Origin: a virus
Direction: 5' to 3' (one strand)
Length of the DNA: 20,158 nt
Virus record (IMG/VR): IMGVR_UViG_3300021185_000055
Span: 1 to 20,158 of that record
Shown: in pieces, positions 12,915 through 18,731 of the stretch
Numbering within the stretch: position 1 is the first letter of the stretch
Layout of the letters: every line of letters begins with the position of its first letter
The notes under the pieces: generated by a model
The model's input: the letters and a program-made list of their open reading frames with translations, nothing else
Told to the model about the DNA's origin: nothing
Databases searched by the model: none
Position numbers and translations under genes: made by a program

Positions 12915-13418
12915 ATGGCAACAAGAAAAGTAAAATTAACAGGCATCGGTGAGTGGGCAAAGGTCTTCACTCAGAACCGTGATATGCAAGGATACCAAGG
13001 TGCTTATGAAGCATGTGGTGGTGCATGTACTATTGATGTTATCTTAGATGAAGATAATATGATGGCACTAAAAGCATCTCGGTCTATTAAGAAAGGCTCA
13101 CCTGATCTACAAGGTAGAGGACACAAGGTAAAGTTTGTACGCAAGTTTGATACAGGACGTGACTGGGATAGTGGCGCACCTGTAGTTGTTAAAGCAGATG
13201 ATACAGCTTGGGACTATGAGTTAGATGGAACTATTGGTAATGGTTCTACAGTAGAAGTATTACTATCAGTATATGACACTAAGATGTCAGGTATTGTAGG
13301 AACACGTTTAGATAAGGTTAAAGTATTAGAGCATGTTGAATATGTTCCAGACTCAGATGATTCTCCTCCATCTGATACCCAATCTGAACCTGTAGCTGGG
13401 AACGAGGTACTGTTCTAA
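12915..13418 (+). CDS. T7 gp2.5-like ssDNA-binding protein, 167 aa
   Basis: The start at 12915 is preferred over 12903, because TGGAGG (12904-12909) overlaps the earlier ATG and is correctly spaced for the later one. The protein has a beta-rich body and an acidic C-terminal tail (DSDDSPPSDTQSE) ending in Phe. That tail architecture is typical of T7 gp2.5 and other SSBs, where it contacts polymerase and helicase. The placement after the polymerase and the size also fit. Sequence identity to gp2.5 is not obvious by eye, so the call rests on the tail, size and context. It is the last gene before the terminator at 13428. Confidence 0.7.
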   Translation: MATRKVKLTGIGEWAKVFTQNRDMQGYQGAYEACGGACTIDVILDEDNMMALKASRSIKKGSPDLQGRGHKVKFVRKFDTGRDWDSGAPVVVKADDTAWDYELDGTIGNGSTVEVLLSVYDTKMSGIVGTRLDKVKVLEHVEYVPDSDDSPPSDTQSEPVAGNEVLF

Positions 13419-13427
13419 GCACAACTT

Positions 13428-13470
13428 GTGGGGTAGGTGTTTCCTTTCCTTTCTTCCTACCCCACTTTTT
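13428..13470 (+). terminator. Strong rho-independent terminator after the SSB gene
   Basis: GTGGGGTAGG (13428-13437) pairs perfectly with CCTACCCCAC (13456-13465) and is followed by five T residues. The loop is 18 bases of pyrimidine-rich sequence. An alternative small dyad, CACAA-C-TTGTG (13420-13430), overlaps the first three bases of the stem. The terminator splits the rightward operon into an upstream replication block and a downstream block. Confidence 0.9.
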
Positions 13471-13485
13471 AACTGAGGAGTTAAT

Positions 13486-14349
13486 ATGAAAACAATAGAT
13501 ACATTAATAAAAGATCTTGAGGGTGTTCTCTTGGGAGTTGGTGGTTGGAATGAAGCTATCAGTTCTGAGATGGGTAAGGCTGTCTCTGATACAGCTCTTG
13601 CAAGATTTAGTAAACCCCAAGCACCAAGAGGATACTTATCTTTATCTGGTGTTGGTACAGACTGCGACAGAAAGTTGTGGTACAAAGTAAACAAAGCACA
13701 AGAAGGTATCAAACTCAAGGCTGAGAAGTACTTGATGTTTTTCTATGGTGATATGATAGAAGAGTTAATACTAGCTATGGTGAAAGCCTCTGGTCACTCT
13801 TGTGTAGGTATGCAAGATAGACTATCTGTGCATGGTATTAAGGGACATCGTGATGCTGTTATAGATGGTATGACTGTGGATGTTAAGACAGCTAGCCCCT
13901 TCTCATTCAAGAAGTTTAAAGAAGGTAAGCTGAGAGAAGAAGATCCGTTTGGATATGTGTCTCAGTTGTCGTCCTATGTTTATGCAGGTAAAGAAGATCC
14001 ACTTGTAACAAATAAAAAAGAAGGTGCATTCCTTGTAATCAATAAGGTTACAGGTGAGATGTGTCTAGATAGGTATGATTTCAGTAAAGAACTGAAGACT
14101 AAGAAGAAGGATATGCTACATGCTAAATCATTGGTTGCAGGTAAAATACCTGATGAACGTATATCACCAGTACCTGCCAGCAAAACTAGTCCTAATACTA
14201 AGTTAGCTAGGGCATGTACATTCTGTGACTTCAAGAACCTTTGTTGGCCTAATGCACGTAAGTTTCAATACTCTTATGGTGTTGAGTACTTAGTACACGT
14301 TGAGAAAGAACCTAATGTAGAGGAGATCTTTGATGTCGAGGGCGGGTAA
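13486..14349 (+). CDS. RecB/Cas4-like PD-(D/E)XK exonuclease with Fe-S Cys set, 287 aa
   Basis: The nuclease core shows GHRDAVID (120-127), V131-D132-V-K134 as the D-x-K catalytic pair, and Q160-x3-Y164 (QLSSY) as the RecB-type motif. Four Cys, C60 (GTDCDR) and C244-x2-C247-x5-C253 (ACTFCDFKNLC), are spaced like the [4Fe-4S] cluster of Cas4 and AddB nucleases. The family degrades or resects DNA ends. In T7 the matching slot is held by the unrelated gp6 5'-3' exonuclease, so this is probably the functional substitute for recycling host DNA or for recombination. GAGGAG precedes the ATG. The 3' end overlaps the next gene by 17 bases. Confidence 0.82.
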   Translation: MKTIDTLIKDLEGVLLGVGGWNEAISSEMGKAVSDTALARFSKPQAPRGYLSLSGVGTDCDRKLWYKVNKAQEGIKLKAEKYLMFFYGDMIEELILAMVKASGHSCVGMQDRLSVHGIKGHRDAVIDGMTVDVKTASPFSFKKFKEGKLREEDPFGYVSQLSSYVYAGKEDPLVTNKKEGAFLVINKVTGEMCLDRYDFSKELKTKKKDMLHAKSLVAGKIPDERISPVPASKTSPNTKLARACTFCDFKNLCWPNARKFQYSYGVEYLVHVEKEPNVEEIFDVEGG

Positions 14350-14677
14350 AGCCAAAGGTAGAACTGGTCAACAAGAAGTCAGGGATAAGTTACTTGAAAC
14401 ATTCCCTGAGTTTGAACCAGATGACATCAAGTCAACCACTATGGGCGACTCAGGTGAGGACATACAGTTATCACCTGCCGCACGTAAGACTATGCCTATT
14501 ACAATAGAAGTTAAGAGGCGTAAGTCTGGCTTCAAGACTGCGTATGGTTACATAGATCAAGCAAGTAATCATGCCAAAGGTGAGCCTGTAGTTTTTTATA
14601 GATCCGATAGACAACCGTGGATAGTTATGATAAGTATAGATCATTACATGGAGCTATTAAGGAACTGGAAAAAATGA
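14333..14677 (+). CDS. Small PD-(D/E)XK endonuclease, possible Holliday junction resolvase, 114 aa
   Basis: The core carries G41-E42-D43 (SGEDIQLSPAAR) and E59-V60-K61 (ITIEVKRRK), with Q76 downstream, which is the PD-(D/E)XK pattern. The length and basic surroundings (KRRKSGFK) match small phage junction-resolving or nicking endonucleases; T7 gp3 holds this genomic role. The ATG at 14333 is preferred over TTG at 14330, with AGGAG (14321-14325) correctly spaced. It overlaps the upstream nuclease gene, suggesting joint action on replication intermediates. The nuclease fold is likely; the resolvase role is inferred. Confidence 0.7.
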   Translation: MSRAGKAKGRTGQQEVRDKLLETFPEFEPDDIKSTTMGDSGEDIQLSPAARKTMPITIEVKRRKSGFKTAYGYIDQASNHAKGEPVVFYRSDRQPWIVMISIDHYMELLRNWKK

Positions 14678-14910
14678 GTGTTAAAATTTGGGGTATAATA
14701 TCTGGGCCAACATCTAGAGATGATACTCCTGATAGTGATGATTGGCCTGATGATGCTAACTTCGTATTAGTATGTAAGGCAGAAGTAGACGGTGATGTGT
14801 TCGATGGTAACTTTTATTTTGAAGAACTCAATGACGCATACGAATGGTCATCTTATTTCTATGACAGTATAGAACCATTAATAATATCAGGATACACAAA
14901 TGATTCTTGA
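14674..14910 (+). CDS. Acidic small protein, 78 aa, function unknown
   Basis: The start at 14674 overlaps the previous stop (ATGA) and is favoured over the in-frame ATG at 14617, which lies deep inside the nuclease gene. The protein is strongly acidic, with clusters such as SRDDTPDSDDWPDDANF (residues 14-30) and EELNDAYEW, plus many aromatic residues. There is no membrane span or Cys motif. The acidity gives a DNA-mimic look, but no known inhibitor is recognised. Confidence 0.65.
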   Translation: MSVKIWGIISGPTSRDDTPDSDDWPDDANFVLVCKAEVDGDVFDGNFYFEELNDAYEWSSYFYDSIEPLIISGYTNDS

Positions 14911-14934
14911 CTTGTCTATCAACTTAAATATAAC
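14907..14934 (+). promoter_or_regulatory. Possible internal sigma70 promoter
   Basis: TTGACT (14907-14912) is separated by 16 bases from TATAAC (14929-14934). It lies in the 38-base gap between genes, downstream of the terminator at 13428, where re-initiation would help. Transcription would begin near 14941, just after the ribosome binding site of the gene at 14949, so it would serve mainly genes from 15106 onward. Confidence 0.35.
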
Positions 14935-14948
14935 TAGGAGCTTTCACT

Positions 14949-15113
14949 TTGCTCTATGAAATTAATTTAATAATTAAGGTTGACCCCACTGCAAACTTTT
15001 TAGAGGTTGACCCTAAGTATAATCTTGCCGTACTAGGTGAGGTGATCCGAGATCATCTGTATGATATAGATGATATAAATGTAACTGACTGTGAGGTAAA
15101 ACAGCATGACTAA
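14949..15113 (+). CDS. Small protein, 54 aa, TTG start, function unknown
   Basis: A TTG at 14949 preceded by AGGAG (14936-14940) with 8-base spacing opens a 54-codon frame ending at 15113, filling what would otherwise be a 195-base gap. The product begins LLYEINLIIKVDPTANFLEV, carries two similar VDP stretches, and ends with an acidic helix (EVIRDHLYDIDDINV). It overlaps the next gene by 8 bases, in keeping with the tight packing of this operon. No family is recognised. The good ribosome binding site and the exact fit to the gap support it being real. Confidence 0.6.
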   Translation: MLYEINLIIKVDPTANFLEVDPKYNLAVLGEVIRDHLYDIDDINVTDCEVKQHD

Positions 15114-15309
15114 AATAACTATTGACGATAAAGAATATGATTCGGATAACCTATCTGAAGATCAAAACAAAATCATTCAGACTTTAAATGTAGGTCAGAA
15201 TGCTATCACTTTGTTTAACCACATGTTACAATGTGCAGATGCTATTCAAACTATAAAGACTAAAGAACTTAAAGATTCTTTAGAAGAAGTAACCGAAGAT
15301 AAAAAATAA
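15106..15309 (+). CDS. Small protein resembling DUF6447, 67 aa
   Basis: The N-terminus (MTKITIDDKEYDSDNLSEDQ) closely resembles, from memory, the start of the DUF6447 proteins found in bacteria and marine phages: a short beta-hairpin holding a KEYD motif, followed by one long helix. The rest is helical, with a charged Lys/Glu tail. Function is unknown for the family. GAGGT lies upstream of the ATG, inside the previous gene. Confidence 0.65.
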   Translation: MTKITIDDKEYDSDNLSEDQNKIIQTLNVGQNAITLFNHMLQCADAIQTIKTKELKDSLEEVTEDKK

Positions 15310-15332
15310 TAGTATAAAGCAAAGGAAAAAAT

Positions 15333-15650
15333 ATGGCTATTGGCTTTAGAGAATACCAAAGAAAAGCTGTAAGCTTTGCTATTTACCCTGCAACCCACAA
15401 AGTCCTATACCCTACGTTGGGGCTTTGTGGTGAAGCTGGTGAGGTAGCTGAGAAAGTTAAGAAACAAGTACGTGATGGTACTTTTAACAGGCATGAAGTT
15501 GCTAAAGAACTAGGAGATGTTCTGTGGTATCTAAGTAATCTTGCAAATGATATAGGGTATAACCTAGATGAGATTGCAGATATAAATATTGAGAAGCTTA
15601 CCAGTAGGCAAGATAGAAATAAAATAAAAGGATCAGGAGATAATAGATGA
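15333..15650 (+). CDS. MazG-like nucleotide pyrophosphohydrolase, 105 aa
   Basis: The metal-binding EExxE...ExxD pattern of the MazG/all-alpha NTP pyrophosphatase fold is visible as GE34-AGE37 (GLCGEAGEVAEKVKK) and E59-x-x-D62 (KELGDVLWYL). The enzyme hydrolyses (d)NTPs to monophosphates plus pyrophosphate. In phages it may clean the nucleotide pool or alter host alarmone levels. The single-domain length suits phage MazG proteins. AAAGGAAA precedes the ATG. The stop overlaps the RNR start as ATGA, placing it directly in nucleotide metabolism. Confidence 0.85.
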   Translation: MAIGFREYQRKAVSFAIYPATHKVLYPTLGLCGEAGEVAEKVKKQVRDGTFNRHEVAKELGDVLWYLSNLANDIGYNLDEIADINIEKLTSRQDRNKIKGSGDNR

Positions 15651-17554
15651 ACAACATACTACCAACCGATTATCAATCCTTTATACATAAGTCACGTTAT
15701 GCACGTTGGCTTGATGATGAAGGTCGCAGGGAAACCTGGAGTGAAACAGTGGATCGTTACATGAAGAACTTAGTACGTCCAGCATTAGGTGATAACCCTA
15801 AGCAGATAGCTGAGATTGAACAAGCTATACTAGGACTAGAAGTAATGCCTTCTATGAGAGCATTAATGACTGCTGGCCCTGCTTTAGCTCGTGACAATAC
15901 AGCAGGTTACAACTGTTCTTACCTAGCTGTAGATGATGTTAAAGCATTTGATGAAGCTATGTTTATTCTACTGTGTGGTACTGGTGTTGGCTTCTCTGTT
16001 GAACGTCAATCAGTACAGAAGTTACCAGAAGTTCCTGAGCTTTTGTATGAGAGTGAAACAACTATCGTAGTTAAAGATAGTAAAGAAGGTTGGGCTAAAT
16101 CACTACGTCAAATGGTTGCATTACTTTATAGTGGTGAGATACCTAGATGGGATGTATCTAAGGTACGACCTGCAGGTGCAAAGCTAAAGACATTTGGTGG
16201 TAGAGCATCAGGCCCAATGCCTTTGATTGATTTATTCAACTTCGTTATTAAGACATTCAAAGATGCTAAAGGACGTAAGCTATCGTCACTAGAATGTCAC
16301 GACATCATGTGTAAGATTGGTGAGGTAGTTGTAGTAGGTGGTGTACGTAGGTCAGCTATGATCTCTCTATCTAATCTATCTGATGATCGTATGAGACATG
16401 CTAAGTCAGGCTCATGGTGGGACAATGATCCTCAACGTGCCTTGGCTAACAACTCTGTGTCATACACTGAGAAGCCTGACAGCTTATCTTTCATGCGTGA
16501 GTGGATGGCTTTGGTTGAGTCAGGATCAGGTGAACGTGGTATCTTCAACAGACAAGCATCTAAGAAACAAGCAGCTAAGAATGGCAGACGTGACCCTAAC
16601 TTTGAGTTTGGGACTAACCCATGTAGTGAAATAATTTTACGGCCTAATCAGTTCTGTAATCTAACAGAGGTAGTTGTAAGAGCTACTGATAATTCAGAAG
16701 ACTTAGAACGTAAGGTACGTATAGCTACTATCTTAGGTACAATACAATCATCATTCACTAAGTTCCCTTACCTACGTAAGTCATGGCAGAATAACACTGA
16801 AGAAGAAAGATTACTTGGTGTATCTATGACAGGTATTATGGACAACCCTTTAACTACAAGGGCTAACAAAGGACTGGAGAAAACTCTTGAACACCTCAAA
16901 CAAATCGCCGTTGCTACTAATGCTAAGTGGGCTGAACGCCTTGATATCCCTGTCAGTACTGCTATCAGCTGTGTTAAACCAAGCGGTACTGTCAGCCAAC
17001 TGGTTGACTCTAGCAGTGGCATTCACGCTCGTCACTCAGCCTATTATATTCGCACTGTACGTGGAGACAACAAAGACCCGTTGACACAGTTCATGATGGA
17101 TCAGGGTATACCTAATGAGCCAGACGTAATGAAGCCTGACCAGACTACTGTGTTTAGCTTCCCTATGAAAGCTCCAGATGGTGCAACAGTTACCGCTGAC
17201 ATGTCTGCTATAGAACAACTAGAGATGTGGTTAGCTTATCAACGATCATGGTGTGAACATAAACCATCTGTTACTATCAACGTAAAGAATAACGAATGGT
17301 TTGAGGTAGGTGCATTTGTGTACAAACATTTTGATGAGATGTCAGGTGTATCATTCTTACCATTCAATGAACACACATATCAGCAAGCACCTTATCAAGA
17401 TTGTTTAGCTACAGACTATCATATTCTTTTAGATAAGATGCCTGATAGTATTGATTGGGATAAGTTATCTGAGTATGAACAAGAAGATAATACAGCAGGT
17501 AGTCAGACACTAGCATGTAGTGGTGATAGCTGTGAGATTGTTGACTTAGTTTAA
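15647..17554 (+). CDS. Adenosylcobalamin-dependent class II ribonucleotide reductase, 635 aa
   Basis: The enzyme reduces ribonucleoside triphosphates to dNTPs, using coenzyme B12 to make a thiyl radical. The match to Lactobacillus leichmannii RTPR is clear in residue spacing: C90 (YNCSYL) as the first redox Cys, N324-P-C326-S-E328 with the thiyl C326, C337 as the second redox Cys 11 residues later, and a C-terminal C624-x4-C629 pair. No separate radical-generating subunit or activase is needed, so it is one gene. At 635 residues it is shorter than RTPR (739). AGGAGA precedes the ATG. The glutaredoxin gene starts at its stop codon and probably supplies electrons. The host must provide or import cobalamin. 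No B12 riboswitch is seen upstream. Confidence 0.93.
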   Translation: MNNILPTDYQSFIHKSRYARWLDDEGRRETWSETVDRYMKNLVRPALGDNPKQIAEIEQAILGLEVMPSMRALMTAGPALARDNTAGYNCSYLAVDDVKAFDEAMFILLCGTGVGFSVERQSVQKLPEVPELLYESETTIVVKDSKEGWAKSLRQMVALLYSGEIPRWDVSKVRPAGAKLKTFGGRASGPMPLIDLFNFVIKTFKDAKGRKLSSLECHDIMCKIGEVVVVGGVRRSAMISLSNLSDDRMRHAKSGSWWDNDPQRALANNSVSYTEKPDSLSFMREWMALVESGSGERGIFNRQASKKQAAKNGRRDPNFEFGTNPCSEIILRPNQFCNLTEVVVRATDNSEDLERKVRIATILGTIQSSFTKFPYLRKSWQNNTEEERLLGVSMTGIMDNPLTTRANKGLEKTLEHLKQIAVATNAKWAERLDIPVSTAISCVKPSGTVSQLVDSSSGIHARHSAYYIRTVRGDNKDPLTQFMMDQGIPNEPDVMKPDQTTVFSFPMKAPDGATVTADMSAIEQLEMWLAYQRSWCEHKPSVTINVKNNEWFEVGAFVYKHFDEMSGVSFLPFNEHTYQQAPYQDCLATDYHILLDKMPDSIDWDKLSEYEQEDNTAGSQTLACSGDSCEIVDLV

Positions 17555-17802
17555 TGTGGATAGTAATAACTAGAAACGAATGTAACTTCTGTGATGCCTC
17601 TTTACAATTACTAAGAGGTGTTGCAGGAAGTCAGGTAACAACATACAACGTACAGTCAGCAAGTAGTAAATGGTTGTTGACTTTAATGCGCAAATCAGGG
17701 TACACTACAGTACCACAAATATTTAAACCAGATGGCACTCACCTTGGGGGCTACACAGAACTAAAGGAATACCTAAATGAAACCAGTAAGAAAGAACTTT
17801 AG
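17554..17802 (+). CDS. Glutaredoxin, 82 aa
   Basis: The thioredoxin fold of small glutaredoxins is clear: active site C10-N-F-C13, cis-Pro motif TVPQ (52-55) and the GGYTEL segment (65-70) that binds glutathione. It reduces disulfides, here most likely the C-terminal Cys pair of the RNR encoded directly upstream. The start overlaps the RNR stop by one base (TAATG) and has no clear ribosome binding site, so translation probably depends on coupling to the RNR. Confidence 0.92.
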   Translation: MWIVITRNECNFCDASLQLLRGVAGSQVTTYNVQSASSKWLLTLMRKSGYTTVPQIFKPDGTHLGGYTELKEYLNETSKKEL

Positions 17803-18223
17803 CCGAGCATTATATCAAGCTTACGATAAGAAAGCTAAAGATACTTTGGTCAAACTTTTGGAATCAAAAGGACATACTATAGTTAATACCGAAGAAAACT
17901 ATTTTGTAGATGTCGTCTCTCAGAAAGATGGCTATACATACTTCAATGAAGCTGAAGTCAAAGTAGCCTGGAAAGAAGATTGGCCTACACATTGGTCTGA
18001 GATCCGTATACCAGAACGTAAGCAACGTTTACTGGATAAGTATGATGGTACAAATGGGGTGTTAAATTTCTATGTGTTCCGTGAAGACATGAAACAAGTA
18101 TGGCGTATTAAAGATACCTTGCTAACTAAAGAAAGTTTAGCAGAGGCTAAGGGTAGGTACATACAAAAAGGTGAACTATTCTTTCACATACCTTATACAT
18201 CAGCAGAGTTGGTAAATACATAA
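17777..18223 (+). CDS. Possible PD-(D/E)XK-fold protein, 148 aa
   Basis: The gene overlaps the glutaredoxin end by 26 bases, with AAAGGAAT upstream. A central stretch reads YFVDVV (42-47) and then NEAEVKVAW (57-65), giving D45 and E60-x-K62, as in PD-(D/E)XK nucleases. An RIPERKQR segment (77-84) follows. The N-terminal helix (FSRALYQAYDKKAKDTLVKLLESKG) also fits that fold. I infer a nuclease-like fold, not a proven activity. If real, it is the third such protein in this block. Confidence 0.65.
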   Translation: MKPVRKNFSRALYQAYDKKAKDTLVKLLESKGHTIVNTEENYFVDVVSQKDGYTYFNEAEVKVAWKEDWPTHWSEIRIPERKQRLLDKYDGTNGVLNFYVFREDMKQVWRIKDTLLTKESLAEAKGRYIQKGELFFHIPYTSAELVNT

Positions 18224-18249
18224 TGGCTAAATGGAAGGAGTTTAATATA

Positions 18250-18492
18250 ATGAAAGACCAACCTACTTACGATCCTGTAGAAAAACCTGCACACTACAAT
18301 CAAGGTAACATAGAATGTATTGATTACATTAGACAGGTGTTAGGTCTCGATGGATTCATTGCTTACTGTAAGGGTAATGTTACTAAGTATAATCATAGGG
18401 CATCCTATAAAGGAAACCCATTAGAAGATACTAAGAAAGCAAGATGGTATCTTGATAAGATGATTGAGGCACAATCAGAAAAATATAAATAA
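18250..18492 (+). CDS. DUF3310 protein, 80 aa
   Basis: The core PAHYN-QGNIECIDYI...GFIAYCKGNVTKYNHRA is the recognisable signature of the DUF3310 family, common in tailed phages and sometimes labelled nucleotide kinase-like without proof. The start at 18250 is preferred: AAGGAG (18235-18240) is correctly spaced for it, whereas the in-frame ATG at 18223 has no ribosome binding site. If 18223 is used the protein gains 9 residues. The C-terminal part (DTKKARWYLDKMIEAQ) is helical. The function is unknown. Confidence 0.85.
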   Translation: MKDQPTYDPVEKPAHYNQGNIECIDYIRQVLGLDGFIAYCKGNVTKYNHRASYKGNPLEDTKKARWYLDKMIEAQSEKYK

Positions 18493-18500
18493 GGTGATAC

Positions 18501-18731
18501 ATGGGCAGACCAACTAAAGCAGAGCAGAATAATTTACCACCTCTAGAAGAGGAAGCCAAGGCCTACACTAAAAAGAATAGGCCAAAAGAAAAACCCCTAA
18601 CCTCTCGCCTATACCTGACAGGTCAAGCCTTGTCGGGTATACTTGCAAGTGGTAGGGGTGCTGGTCGTACTGAGGAAGTTAAACGTGAAGCTTATGGTTG
18701 GGCTGATCACATACTGGAAGATGATGATTAA
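18501..18731 (+). CDS. Small conserved-type phage protein, 76 aa
   Basis: AAGGTGAT precedes the ATG, 8 bases after the DUF3310 stop. The first half is Lys/Glu-rich and probably extended (MGRPTKAEQNNLPPLEEEA). The second half holds LYLTGQALSGILASGRGAGRTEEVKREAYGWADHILEDDD, where the Gly-rich turn and the helix may form a small DNA- or protein-contact unit. The coding DNA of residues about 31-53 also forms a strong hairpin and a leftward terminator. It is the last rightward gene; its stop shares bases with the stop of the convergent gene. Confidence 0.7.
   Translation: MGRPTKAEQNNLPPLEEEAKAYTKKNRPKEKPLTSRLYLTGQALSGILASGRGAGRTEEVKREAYGWADHILEDDD
18584..18660 (-). terminator. Leftward terminator embedded in the last rightward gene
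   Basis: Reading the minus strand, ACCCCTACC pairs with GG-T-TAGGGGT (plus positions 18593-18602 with 18651-18659, one bulged base), and the closing G-run is followed directly by TTTTTCTTTT (18593 down to 18584). The loop holds a second inverted repeat (18610-18641; 13 bp with two G-U in the plus-strand RNA, two mismatches in the minus-strand RNA) and the palindrome ACTTGCAAGT (18641-18650). It lies about 70 bases past the stop of the leftward gene, the expected place for its terminator. The long loop is the main weakness. Confidence 0.6.

Noticed and set aside
14617-14673. Longer N-terminus for the acidic 78-aa protein
   Set aside because: It lies wholly inside the nuclease gene. The ATGA overlap at 14674 is the more likely start.
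15310-15646. Cobalamin riboswitch upstream of the class II RNR
   Set aside because: The RNR start overlaps the MazG gene and only 23 bases precede MazG, so there is no room for a B12 riboswitch.
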